Shown here in pieces: positions 1 to 6,938 of a stretch of 16,238 nucleotides of DNA. Position 1 is the first letter of the stretch. The number at the start of each line of letters is the position of its first letter. The stretch spans positions 1 through 16,238 of the forward strand of contig USLH01000045.1 of the NCBI GenBank assembly GCA_900555435.1. The letters are read 5' to 3'. A program made the position numbers and the translations under genes. The notes under the pieces are model-generated. The model ran no database searches, had not been told where the DNA came from, and was given only the letters and a program-made list of their open reading frames with translations. The stretch is from an uncultured Oscillospiraceae bacterium (GTDB taxonomy: Bacteria; Bacillota; Clostridia; Oscillospirales; Ruminococcaceae).

Positions 1-771
1 TTCCTTATCTGGCGGGGCATCTCCGGACAGACAATCCTTGTAAACGGCATCTTTGAAGCCATCGTGGCGCTGTTTGCAAACTACCTGATCCGGGTCTTAA
101 AAACCCTCAAGCTGAATCAGGTCAACCGCATCCTCACCTTCGACTGCGACCCCGTCAAGTACGAGGCCATCTTCCGCCCCATCCGGGACGGCGGCTGGAA
201 AGCGCCGATCTACACCCTGAACATTGCCCGTGCCCTTTACTATCAGGGAAACTGGGAGGACGCAAAAAAGGAGCTTGAAAAGATCTCCATGAAGCCCGGC
301 AAGTCCCTTTTCTACCTCCAGTGCCAGAACCTGATGGTCAGCTGCCTGGAATCCGAGGGTGACTTAGACCGGATCATCAAGATCCGGGAGCAGGTAAAAA
401 AACAGGTCGCCTCCGCCAAGGAAAAGTCAAACTTCGCCGCCAACGGCCGGCAGCTTTTGAACATCATCGACGGCGCCCTCGCCTTCCGCCGAAAAAACGT
501 CACCCGTGCCCGGGAAATTTATGAGGATCTCTATGACAACGCCACCTTCACCCTGAGCCGCATCACCGCCCTCTGGAAGCTGGCTCAGCTGGATCAGCTC
601 ACCGGCGCCAACTACACTGCCTCCGACCGCTGCGACTACATCATCGACGCCGGCGGGACGACCTTCTATGTGAAAGAAGCCGAAGCCCTTCTGGATCGCT
701 GCTGCAAACGGGTCCCCAAGCCCGAATCAGAACCCGAACCGGAGGAGGAAGTTGAAGATGGAGCTGAATGA
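1..771 (+). CDS. Membrane-linked TPR-like protein of unknown function, 5' end cut by the window
   Basis: The frame is open from base 1, so the true start lies upstream; the GTG at 64 is only an internal valine. The first ~35 visible residues are hydrophobic and glycine-rich and look like the last part of a membrane region, followed by a basic stretch (RVLKTLKLNQ). After that comes a helical, TPR-like region with repeated Ala/Leu/Tyr helix pairs, opening with a 'DCDP..Y' motif that I associate with TPR-like proteins of Clostridia. The C-terminus is a very acidic Pro-Glu tail. The gene probably makes an inner-membrane protein with a cytoplasmic helical scaffold for protein contacts; no catalytic motif is visible. 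It overlaps the next gene by 14 bases, so the two are probably translationally coupled. The function is unknown; the TPR assignment rests on helix pattern only. Confidence 0.75.
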   Translation, partial: FLIWRGISGQTILVNGIFEAIVALFANYLIRVLKTLKLNQVNRILTFDCDPVKYEAIFRPIRDGGWKAPIYTLNIARALYYQGNWEDAKKELEKISMKPGKSLFYLQCQNLMVSCLESEGDLDRIIKIREQVKKQVASAKEKSNFAANGRQLLNIIDGALAFRRKNVTRAREIYEDLYDNATFTLSRITALWKLAQLDQLTGANYTASDRCDYIIDAGGTTFYVKEAEALLDRCCKRVPKPESEPEPEEEVEDGAE

Positions 772-1552
772 GATCCGTCAGGAGATCGACGCCATCAACC
801 GCCAGATGCAGTCTCTTTTCGAGCGCCGCATGGAGCTTTGCGGCAAGGTGGCGGAATATAAAGGTGCCCACAGCATGAAAATTTTCGTCCCGGAGCGGGA
901 AGAAGCCATTTTATCCACCGTCCGGGAGCAGGCGTCCCCCGCCTTCGCCGAATACGATGTGGAATTTTTCCGCTGCCTTCTTACTTTGAGCCGGACGTAT
1001 CAGGGCGCCCTGCTGGGACTCGACCCGAAAAAAACTGCTGTAGCGGAACGGTACGAGACTGAGCATCTCCTCCTCCGCCCTCTGAAGCGGGAGGATCTGC
1101 CGCCGGTCTTCTCCCTGACCTCCGACCCGGAAGTCACCCGCTACCTCCGCTTCGATACCCACACCGACCCCATGGAGGCCCTTGTCCTGATCGATGAGCT
1201 GACCTCCGGCGGCAACTATGGGTACCTCGTCACCTCCAAGGAAGAAGGCTACTTCATCGGCGTTTTCGCCCTGAAGGCCGACGAAAAGGATCCCACCTCC
1301 GCAAACCTCACCGTTTTCCTCTCCCGGAGCTTCTGGAACCGGGGCTATGCCGGAGAGCTTCTCGCCTTCGCCAAAAAAAAGGCGCCGGAGCTTTCTTTCA
1401 AGACTCTCCGGGCATGGGTCGCCGATGGAAACGCCGGCTCCCGCCGCGCTCTGGAAAAGGCCGGCTTCACCGTGGAGCAGCGCCTGACCTTCCGGGGCAT
1501 AGACGGGGGGCTCACCACCTACGTCTTCCCATTAAAGCCCGAAGAAGCGTAA
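758..1552 (+). CDS. Fusion protein: AroQ-type chorismate mutase domain plus GNAT (RimJ/RimL-like) N-acetyltransferase
   Basis: Residues 1-87 match the all-helical AroQ chorismate mutase fold (chorismate to prephenate, Phe/Tyr pathway). Aligned by eye with the E. coli enzyme, Arg7, Arg24, Lys35, Arg47, Glu48, Ser78 and Gln82 occupy the active-site positions; the usual Asp three residues before Arg47 is Val44. Residues ~95-264 are a GNAT domain: 'LLLRPLKREDL' opening strand, acetyl-CoA loop in 'FWNRGYAGELL', and the family motif 'NAGSRRALEKAGF'. Such domains acetylate amino groups of proteins or small molecules; the substrate here is unknown. ATG 758 is chosen over TTG 752 because GGAGGAGG at 741-748 sits 9 bases from it and only 3 from the TTG. 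The start lies inside the upstream TPR-like gene, and a terminator follows at once, so the pair forms one transcription unit. Domain calls are firm; the combined role is not. Confidence 0.88.
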   Translation: MELNEIRQEIDAINRQMQSLFERRMELCGKVAEYKGAHSMKIFVPEREEAILSTVREQASPAFAEYDVEFFRCLLTLSRTYQGALLGLDPKKTAVAERYETEHLLLRPLKREDLPPVFSLTSDPEVTRYLRFDTHTDPMEALVLIDELTSGGNYGYLVTSKEEGYFIGVFALKADEKDPTSANLTVFLSRSFWNRGYAGELLAFAKKKAPELSFKTLRAWVADGNAGSRRALEKAGFTVEQRLTFRGIDGGLTTYVFPLKPEEA

Positions 1553-1555
1553 AAT

Positions 1556-1594
1556 TTTACCGCCCTCCGGAATATCCGAAGGGCGGTATTTTTA
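1556..1594. terminator. Bidirectional rho-independent terminator between convergent genes
   Basis: Arms 1560-1570 and 1576-1586 pair over 11 positions with one mismatch around the loop AATAT. The hairpin is followed by TATTTTT on the plus strand and by TAAAATTTT on the minus strand. It ends the mutase-acetyltransferase unit and can also stop transcripts from the galactosidase side. Confidence 0.88.
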
Positions 1595-2003
1595 TAAGTC
1601 GATCCAAAACCGCTTTACGAAGACCTGTTCTTCCTTGTCGCAGCGCTTGTCTTCCCGGATGCCCCCGTTTTTGAGGATCACCTTTTCGGAAGCAAGGTTA
1701 TCCTTATCGCAGACCGCAAGGAAACGGTCGAATCCGGCTCCCTTTGCAAGAATAAGCCCCTGACGGAGGATCCCCGCAGCATATCCCACACGGCCGCCGC
1801 AATTCAGCAGGGATTCCGTCCGCTCGAATTTGAAGCGGTACACTCCTGCCGGCGTGCCGGTTCTGCATCTCTTTCAGCCAACGGTCGTAATCCCGCCCGT
1901 TCCCGCAGCCGATGCAGCTGCCGCCGCTTGTGAAAAGTTCCCCGTAAAACCCTAAAACGTCCTCCCGGTTCTCGGGAGCCGGTAAGATCAGCTTCCTTTT
2001 CCC
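1592..2003 (-). pseudogene. Decayed GNAT-family acetyltransferase
   Basis: Two frames together spell one acetyltransferase. The 5' part (about 2000-1860) reads KLILPAPENREDVLGFYGEL and on to 'YDRWLKEMQ', the usual N-terminus of a common Bacillota GNAT subfamily. The 3' part (about 1860-1592) is in another frame and reads 'LLNCGGRVGYA', 'LRQGLILAK', 'VCDKDNLASEKVILKNGG' and ends 'VKRFWIDL', the typical C-terminus. A frame change lies near 1860. No ATG, GTG or TTG precedes the first part: it opens directly after the galactosidase stop codon. The middle (acceptor strand and the acetyl-CoA loop between 'VGYA' and 'LRQGL') appears shortened compared with the family. Missing start, frameshift and internal loss together make it a pseudogene rather than a sequencing slip. 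It lies directly downstream of the galactosidase on the same strand and may be co-transcribed. Confidence 0.7.
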
Positions 2004-3734
2004 TTACAGCTCCGGGCGATCCACGAACTCCACTTCCGCTTCGCCCTTTCTCCCGTCGGATTCAAAGAGCAGCAGCGTGTTTTCGCCTTTTTTCAAAAGC
2101 GGCCCGGGAACATACAGCGTCTTCTGAGGGCCCACTTCCCAGTACCGCCCCAAATTGAAGCCGTTGAGCACCACGAAGCCCTTTTTGAAGGAATCCGTCC
2201 GCAAGAAGGTGTCCGCCGGCTCTTCCACCGTGAACGTCCCTTCGTAGAAGGCAGGCGCTTCCGCCTCGTCCCCGCCGAAAGAAAGTCCCGACAGATCGGT
2301 CATGGGCAGCGGGTACACGTCCCACGAAAAATGGATCTTCCCACCCAGCAGCACCCGGCCGGGCAGGCCCTTTTTCCGCATCATCTTCGGCCCAAAGTTG
2401 GCACGCCCCATATTCTCCACCAGAATGGTCAGGACATCGCCCTTCTTTGCATTGACTGTCACTTCTAGGGAGTCATTGAGGTAAGCGATCCCCTGGAGCT
2501 TCCCGTTTACCAGCACCTGCGCCCGGTCGCCCAGGCTCTCGAAGCTGAGCTTCGCATCCCGGTAATCCCGGTTGAGCACCGTCCGATAGGCGATGTAACC
2601 GTAGCCGATGCCGTATTCCTCCATCGCTCTCGGCACGTCGCTGTGGATCGGCGAAGAAAGAGCATCCAGATTGGAAAGCAGCCCTGCGCTGCGGGTCAGG
2701 GCGACTTTCCCGTAGGCTTTCTTCTCCCGGTCCTTCGGGATCGGCAACAGCTCCTTCCCGGTGGCTTCCCGGATCACTTCCCGCACGGCCTTATACTTCT
2801 CGGTCACGTCGCCGCACTCGGTCAGAAGGGCATCGTAATCATAGCTCGTTACATCCGGCGCAAACTTTTCGTAGTGGTTTGCCCCGCTGGTAAAGCCGAA
2901 GTTGGTGCCGCCGATGAACATATAGATGTTGAGGCTGCCTTTTTTGAGCATATCCCGGACGACTCCGGCATAGACCTGCGGATCGGTGGTGTGGTGCTTT
3001 TCATCGCCCCATGCGTCGAACCATCCGTCCCACATCTCCATGCATACCTTGGGGCAATTGGGGAACAGCTGATCGTGGACCTTGAAGTTTTCCTCCACCC
3101 GGCTTCCGAAATTCAGCGTGGGCAGGCATCCTTCCACCGTCCCGTCCAAGAGGCTGTCCTCACTGCCCCCGTCGGAGGTAAAGAGCGGCACATCGATCCC
3201 TCTGCGGCGGTACCCGTCCCGCAGATAGGAAAGGTACTCCCGGTCGTCGCCGTAGTAGCCGTATTCGTTCTCGCACTGCAGGAGGATCACAGGCCCTCCG
3301 TTGGTGCAGAGGAGCGGACGCACCCGCCCTAAAAGCTCGTCCAAATACCGGTCGAAGTACCGGATGTACACCTCGTTGCGGCAGCGGATTTCCAGTCCCT
3401 CTTCCCTCTGAATCCACCACGGGAGCCCGCCGAACTCCCATTCGGCACAGATGTAAGGGCCGGGCCGTACGATGACCATCAGCCCCGCCTTTTCCGCCTC
3501 TTTGATGAACCGGACGATGTCCAGCCGCCCGGTAAAGTCAAACGTCCCCGGCTTCGGCTCGTGCATGTTCCATGCGCAGTAGGTCTCCACGCAGTTGCAG
3601 CCCATGGCTCTTAACTTCTCAAAAATATCCGGCCAAGTCTCCGGCAGGTTCCGGAAATAATGAACGGCTCCGGAAATGAGCTTGATCGGCTTCCCGTCTT
3701 TGCAAAACTGATCCCCGCAGATCTCAAATTTCAT
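2004..3734 (-). CDS. Glycoside hydrolase family 35 beta-galactosidase
   Basis: This enzyme removes terminal beta-linked galactose from oligosaccharides with retention of configuration. The (beta/alpha)8 domain fills about residues 1-320: 'SGAVHYFR' (21-28), 'CAWNMHEP' (53-60), 'RPGPYICAEWEFGG' (90-103), 'ENEYG' (155-159) with Glu157 as expected acid/base, and 'CMEMWDGWFDAWG' (231-243) with Glu233 as expected nucleophile. The C-terminal ~200 residues are beta-sandwich domains typical of the family ('VLNGFNLGRYW'). At 576 residues and without a signal peptide it resembles the cytoplasmic BgaC-type enzymes of Gram-positives, which prefer beta-1,3-linked galactose; that preference is inference. 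The ATG follows GGGGGC at 7-base spacing and a good promoter stands about 30 bases upstream. No sugar transporter gene is adjacent in the window, so the supply of substrate is not shown here. Confidence 0.95.
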   Translation of the reverse strand: MKFEICGDQFCKDGKPIKLISGAVHYFRNLPETWPDIFEKLRAMGCNCVETYCAWNMHEPKPGTFDFTGRLDIVRFIKEAEKAGLMVIVRPGPYICAEWEFGGLPWWIQREEGLEIRCRNEVYIRYFDRYLDELLGRVRPLLCTNGGPVILLQCENEYGYYGDDREYLSYLRDGYRRRGIDVPLFTSDGGSEDSLLDGTVEGCLPTLNFGSRVEENFKVHDQLFPNCPKVCMEMWDGWFDAWGDEKHHTTDPQVYAGVVRDMLKKGSLNIYMFIGGTNFGFTSGANHYEKFAPDVTSYDYDALLTECGDVTEKYKAVREVIREATGKELLPIPKDREKKAYGKVALTRSAGLLSNLDALSSPIHSDVPRAMEEYGIGYGYIAYRTVLNRDYRDAKLSFESLGDRAQVLVNGKLQGIAYLNDSLEVTVNAKKGDVLTILVENMGRANFGPKMMRKKGLPGRVLLGGKIHFSWDVYPLPMTDLSGLSFGGDEAEAPAFYEGTFTVEEPADTFLRTDSFKKGFVVLNGFNLGRYWEVGPQKTLYVPGPLLKKGENTLLLFESDGRKGEAEVEFVDRPEL

Positions 3735-3764
3735 AAAACAGCCCCCATTTGCGGTATTTTTTTC

Positions 3765-3793
3765 ATGATACCATAGCTTTTTCGGAAACGCAA
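3765..3793 (-). promoter_or_regulatory. Sigma-A promoter of the beta-galactosidase gene
   Basis: Read on the minus strand: -35 TTGCGT (3788-3793), a 17-base spacer, and -10 TATCAT (3765-3770) preceded by the extended TGg motif. The start codon is about 30 bases downstream of the -10 box. Its -35 box lies only 10 bases from the -35 box of the divergent potassium transporter promoter. Confidence 0.75.
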
Positions 3794-3796
3794 CCG
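3783..3796. promoter_or_regulatory. Possible weak cre-like operator over the -35 box of the galactosidase promoter
   Basis: CGGAAACGCAACCG resembles the CcpA/LacI-family cre pattern TGNAANCGNWNNCA, with the core GAAACG kept but both end bases (T1 and A14) different. It covers the galactosidase -35 box, where binding would block RNA polymerase. It is plausible for a sugar gene but the match is imperfect and could be chance. Confidence 0.3.
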
Positions 3797-3803
3797 CTTT
3801 TCG

Positions 3804-3832
3804 TTGCTATTTTCCTTTGGATTTGCTATAAT
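3804..3832 (+). promoter_or_regulatory. Sigma-A promoter of the potassium transporter gene
   Basis: -35 TTGCTA (3804-3809), exactly 17 bases, then TATAAT (3827-3832) with the extended TGc motif just before it. Expected transcription start is near 3839, giving a leader of about 30 bases before the TTG start at 3872. Confidence 0.85.
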
Positions 3833-3871
3833 TTAAGAAAACGTCCATTTTTCGGATCCGAGGTGTCCGCT

Positions 3872-5251
3872 TTGAAGCCTAAGCATCCCATGCTCATTGA
3901 AATAAAAGAAAACCGCCTGCTCCAAAACCCCTCCCTCCTGATCGTCGGCAGCTTTCTGCTGCTGATTCTTCTGGGGGCCTTTCTCCTGACCCTTCCGGTC
4001 TTCAACCGGGCGGGGGTTTTCACCCCCTTCCTGAACGCCCTTTTTACAGCCACCTCCGCCACCTGCGTCACCGGCCTCATCGTCTATGATACCTACACCT
4101 ACTTCAACACCGCCGGGCAGGCCGTGATCCTCACCCTGATCCAGCTGGGCGGCTTAGGGCTAGTGACCCTGACCAGCTTTTTCTACCTTCTCATTGGCAA
4201 ACGAGTGGGGCTGCGCACCGCCCACCTGACCCAGGAGTCCGTAGGCTCCGACCAGCGGCTGAACACCGGGAAGCTCACGAAATTTTTAGTCTTCTTCACC
4301 GCCGTCATGGAGCTTCTGGGCGGGCTGCTCCTCTCCATCTACTTCGTCCCGAGATTCGGCCGCTACGGCATTTTCATGTCCGCCTTCTTCGCCATCTCCT
4401 CCTACTGCAACGCAGGCTTCGACCTTTTGGGGATGAACGGCGCCTTCGGAAGCCTCATCTCCGTTAATGACCAGCCCCTGGTTCTCCTGACCCTGTCCGC
4501 CCTCATCATCTGCGGCGGATTGGGCTTCGTAGTCTGGCAGGACTTATGGAACTACCGGAAGCGGCGGCAGCTTTTCCTCCACACCAAGATCGTCCTTGCC
4601 TCCACCGGCATTCTGTTAGCCGGCGGCGCCCTTCTTTTCCTTCTTCTGGAGTGGAATAATCCTAAAACCATCGGCTCCATGCCCTTCTGGCAAAAGCTCT
4701 TGAACGCCTTTTTCCAGTCCGTCACCACCCGGACTGCCGGCTTTGATGCTTTAAACAATCCCGGCATGACCGGCGCCTCCAAGCTGGTCTCCACCGTCCT
4801 GATGTTCATCGGGGCGGCTCCCGGCTCTACCGGCGGCGGCGTGAAGGTCACCTCGGCAGTGGTGCTCATCATGACCGTTTTCTCCGTGATGAAAGGCGAA
4901 GAGGACACCATCATTCGCAAGCGCCGCATCGATAAAAGCGTCGTCTATAAGGCGCTGGCAGTCACCGCTTTGGGCGTACTGCTTGTGATCCTTACCGCCG
5001 GCATCCTCCTTGCTTCCTCCCCCGCCGTCTCCAGTGTGGACGCCCTTTTTGAAGCCGTTTCCGCCTTCGGCACCGCCGGCCTTACCGCCGGCGTCACAGG
5101 CACGGCGTCCTCCTTCAGCCGCATCATGCTGATCTTCGCCATGTTCTGCGGACGGGTGGGGCCGGTCTCCTTCGCCCTTTCCATCTCCGCTGCCTCCGGC
5201 TCCAAAAGCAGCCGTCAGGTCCTCCCTGAAGGCACCATCTGGGTGGGCTGA
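3872..5251 (+). CDS. TrkH/KtrB-family potassium uptake channel subunit
   Basis: Integral membrane subunit for K+ uptake. The four repeated pore-loop units typical of the superfamily are all present: 'TSATCVTGL', 'ISSYCNAGFD', 'VTTRTAGFD' and 'VSAFGTAGLTAG', with selectivity-filter glycines at about residues 68, 182, 290 and 403. The intramembrane gating loop 'GAAPGSTGGGVK' (about 314-325) and the C-terminal 'GRVGP' are also present. Eight or more membrane segments surround them. Length (459 residues) fits KtrB (about 445). The TTG at 3872 is preferred: GAGGTG (3859-3864) lies 7 bases ahead, and it is downstream of the strong promoter. A longer frame from 3749 would begin upstream of that promoter and would run through its own -35 and -10 boxes, so it is not credible. 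The partner RCK ring protein (TrkA/KtrA) is not in the window. A two-way terminator follows. Confidence 0.93.
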   Translation: MKPKHPMLIEIKENRLLQNPSLLIVGSFLLLILLGAFLLTLPVFNRAGVFTPFLNALFTATSATCVTGLIVYDTYTYFNTAGQAVILTLIQLGGLGLVTLTSFFYLLIGKRVGLRTAHLTQESVGSDQRLNTGKLTKFLVFFTAVMELLGGLLLSIYFVPRFGRYGIFMSAFFAISSYCNAGFDLLGMNGAFGSLISVNDQPLVLLTLSALIICGGLGFVVWQDLWNYRKRRQLFLHTKIVLASTGILLAGGALLFLLLEWNNPKTIGSMPFWQKLLNAFFQSVTTRTAGFDALNNPGMTGASKLVSTVLMFIGAAPGSTGGGVKVTSAVVLIMTVFSVMKGEEDTIIRKRRIDKSVVYKALAVTALGVLLVILTAGILLASSPAVSSVDALFEAVSAFGTAGLTAGVTGTASSFSRIMLIFAMFCGRVGPVSFALSISAASGSKSSRQVLPEGTIWVG

Positions 5252-5263
5252 TCCTTCTCTTCA

Positions 5264-5317
5264 CAAAAATCGCCCCAAAGCTGCACGTTAAAACGCAGCT
5301 TCGGGGCGATTGCTTTT
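5264..5317. terminator. Bidirectional rho-independent terminator between the K+ transporter and the PHP gene
   Basis: Arms 5269-5284 and 5295-5310 are each 16 bases and pair with a single mismatch around a 10-base loop. The plus-strand tail is TGCTTTT; the minus-strand tail is TTTTTG. It serves both converging transcripts. Confidence 0.9.
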
Positions 5318-5320
5318 CTC

Positions 5321-5986
5321 CTATTTCCGGATAAGCAGCGGCTGGCTCCGCAGTACCTTCAGAAGCTCCTCCTGCGTCCGGATCCGCTCCGGGACTAAGA
5401 TCCCGCCTCTTGCTTCCCGTCCCGGGTCGTGATAGTCCGACCCGCTGCTCTGAAGCAAATGGTGCTTTTCCGCCCATATCATGGCGATGTCGTTGCGGGA
5501 GTCGTGATTCAGGTGCCCGTTGTAGCTCTCGATCCCATCCAGCAGCTTCGGATCCGTGACCGTCATCCCGTTCCGGAAGGGGTGAGCCTGATAAAAGAGC
5601 AGCCCCTCCTGTCGGGAGAGAGCGGAAAACTCCCCGGCGGTCATGTTGATGATCTCCGGATGGTTCCGCAAAAATTCTTCCGTGACCCCGAAGACCAGAT
5701 AGTCGTTCCCGTTCTCGTCAAACCGGATCTCCATCCCCAAAAAGACCTCCAGCTTCCCTTCCGCCGCCTTTTTGAACCGCCGGTAGCCCTCCAGATAGAA
5801 GTCCACTACCTGATCCCAGGAAGCGTCTTCGGGAAGGACGTCCTCAAAGGTATAGTGATTGAAATGATTGGTCACTACCACGCCTGCATAGCCGGCTGCG
5901 AGATACGCCGCCGCCCCCTCTTCCGGGGTGGCGCTGGCACACTTGCTGACCCCCGCCGTGTGGCAGTGAAGCTCATAGGAATACAA
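5321..5986 (-). CDS. PHP-domain metal-dependent hydrolase
   Basis: Polymerase-and-histidinol-phosphatase fold, usually a trinuclear metal phosphoesterase. The metal-binding motifs appear in order: 'HCHT' (His7, His9), 'TNH' (His41), 'GMEIR' (Glu86), 'AHPF' (His135) and 'GSDYH' (Asp184, His186). No polymerase domain is attached; at 221 residues it is a stand-alone enzyme, so a small phosphorylated metabolite or nucleotide end is the likely substrate. The start is TTG 5986: AAGGAG lies 11 bases upstream, a little far, but the nearby ATG and GTG are out of frame and the frame must include 'ELHCHT' at the extreme N-terminus, as in relatives. It has its own promoter (6013-6041) and is separated from the upstream isomerase gene by a terminator, so it is a single-gene unit. 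The exact substrate cannot be read from sequence. Confidence 0.9.
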   Translation of the reverse strand: MYSYELHCHTAGVSKCASATPEEGAAAYLAAGYAGVVVTNHFNHYTFEDVLPEDASWDQVVDFYLEGYRRFKKAAEGKLEVFLGMEIRFDENGNDYLVFGVTEEFLRNHPEIINMTAGEFSALSRQEGLLFYQAHPFRNGMTVTDPKLLDGIESYNGHLNHDSRNDIAMIWAEKHHLLQSSGSDYHDPGREARGGILVPERIRTQEELLKVLRSQPLLIRK

Positions 5987-6012
5987 AATCGTTCACGCTC
6001 CTTTTCTCTCTC

Positions 6013-6041
6013 ATTTTACCGGATTTCTTTTCGGAAAACAA
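6013..6041 (-). promoter_or_regulatory. Sigma-A promoter of the PHP hydrolase gene
   Basis: Minus strand: -35 TTGTTT (6036-6041), 17-base spacer, -10 TAAAAT (6013-6018). Its -35 box directly abuts the terminator of the isomerase gene, a tight but clean boundary. Confidence 0.7.
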
Positions 6042-6043
6042 GC

Positions 6044-6082
6044 CCCAAAAAATTTGCCGCCGCAGGAAGGCCCTGCAGCGGC
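6044..6082 (-). terminator. Rho-independent terminator of the sugar isomerase gene
   Basis: Minus-strand hairpin GCCGCTGCAGG / CCTGCGGCGGC (6082-6072 and 6066-6056) with the loop GCCTT and one G-T pair, followed by AAATTTTTT. It begins 13 bases after the isomerase stop codon. Confidence 0.9.
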
Positions 6083-6094
6083 AGTTTTCATTGC

Positions 6095-6817
6095 TTATTT
6101 GTCCAGCAACTTCAGGTACTCGAAGCACCGGGTGACTTCGCTGACGCCGTCAGGCTCGCAGCCTTCGCTCTCCACGACCATGTAGAAGCCCAGCTCCTTG
6201 GCCCGCTCCCAGACCGCCTTCACCGGTGCGGAGCCCTGACCTAAGGAAAAGCCCCGATAACCGCCGTTGCCATCCTTCAGGTGGATGAAGTGAATCCGGT
6301 CCTTCAGCCGGGTGATGACCTCCAGCGGATCCCGTCTGGCCACGAAGGTCCAGTAGGTATCGATCTCGAAATTCAGATTGGTGCGCTTTGCCAGCTCATC
6401 CAGTGGGATCTGGCCGTCCTTGTTGGGCAGGTATTCCCGATGGTGGTTGTGGTACTGCAGGGAGATGCCCTCCGCCGCCAACTTGGGCTGGAACTCGTTG
6501 GCAAACGCCACGAATTCGGCGATGGATTTTTCACAGGTCAGGTCGGCGCCGGGAACGATGATGTTCTTGTTGCCGATGGTCTTGTGGTAAGCCACGGTCT
6601 CCTCAAAATGCTCGGCGACTTCCTTCCAGCCGGTGTGGGTGCCGGTAACGGTCAGGCCGTATTCATCCAGCCAGGATTTCACTTCTTCCGCAGAGTGACC
6701 GAAGAACCCGGCGAACTCCACGCCTTTATAGCCGATTTTGGAAACCTTTTCCAGCGCACCTTTCAGGTCTTCGCCGGTGATGTCCCGCAGGCTGTACATT
6801 TGCAGTCCGTATTCCAT
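6095..6817 (-). CDS. TIM-barrel sugar phosphate isomerase/epimerase family protein
   Basis: Belongs to the AP_endonuc_2 / xylose-isomerase-like TIM-barrel family, which contains IolE-like dehydratases, tagatose/psicose epimerases and related sugar enzymes. Seen: 'GLQMYSLRD' opening strand, 'GYKGVEFAGF' (29-38), 'QYHNHHREY' (121-129), 'FEIDTYWT' (150-157) with Asp153, 'HLKDG' (179-183) with His179, and 'VVESEGC' (214-220) with Glu216, in the positions of the usual divalent-metal ligands. No signal peptide; cytoplasmic, 240 residues, close to full family length. AAGAGG lies 9 bases before the ATG. It has a single-gene transcription unit with a strong promoter and a consensus cre site on the -10 box, so repression by a LacI-family regulator such as CcpA is expected. 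The precise sugar substrate is not determinable here; keto-sugar isomerisation or a step of inositol or glucoside breakdown are possibilities. Confidence 0.9.
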   Translation of the reverse strand: MEYGLQMYSLRDITGEDLKGALEKVSKIGYKGVEFAGFFGHSAEEVKSWLDEYGLTVTGTHTGWKEVAEHFEETVAYHKTIGNKNIIVPGADLTCEKSIAEFVAFANEFQPKLAAEGISLQYHNHHREYLPNKDGQIPLDELAKRTNLNFEIDTYWTFVARRDPLEVITRLKDRIHFIHLKDGNGGYRGFSLGQGSAPVKAVWERAKELGFYMVVESEGCEPDGVSEVTRCFEYLKLLDK

Positions 6818-6851
6818 AACTATGAACCTCTTTTCCTGTTGTCGATTGATT

Positions 6852-6865
6852 TGTAATCGGTTTCA
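6852..6865. promoter_or_regulatory. cre operator (CcpA/LacI-family) on the isomerase promoter
   Basis: On the minus strand TGAAACCGATTACA fits the published cre consensus TGNAANCGNTNNCA at every fixed position. It starts on the last base of the -10 box and covers the expected transcription start, the classic place for steric repression. An adjoining partial inverted repeat (CGATT/AATCG, about 6843-6859) adds dyad character. Confidence 0.7.
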
Positions 6866-6893
6866 TTATACACAATATTCCCAAGGGACGCAA
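6865..6893 (-). promoter_or_regulatory. Sigma-A promoter of the sugar isomerase gene
   Basis: Minus strand: -35 TTGCGT (6888-6893), 17-base spacer, perfect -10 TATAAT (6865-6870). The leader to the ATG is about 40 bases. The promoter lies about 45 bases past the end of the ABC operon with no clear terminator between them. Confidence 0.82.
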
Positions 6894-6938
6894 TAGGCCA
6901 AATGACCAAAAGACTCCCCCACATCTTTGTGTAATATT

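Noticed and set aside
2643..3332. A 229-residue open frame on the plus strand inside the galactosidase gene
   Set aside because: It is antisense to a well-supported enzyme, has no recognisable domain or ribosome site, and such frames are common in GC-rich DNA.
3749..3871. An N-terminal extension of the K+ channel gene starting at 3749
   Set aside because: It would begin before the transcription start of the strong promoter at 3804-3832 and read through the promoter itself; the TTG at 3872 has a proper ribosome site.
5429..6244. A 271-residue plus-strand frame over the PHP and isomerase genes
   Set aside because: It is antisense to two confidently identified genes and crosses their promoter and terminator; its composition shows no family signal.
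6894..6938. A terminator at the end of the ABC operon
   Set aside because: Only a 4-base hairpin (CACA/TGTG) and a short T-run are present, too weak to call; the operon may read through toward the isomerase gene.
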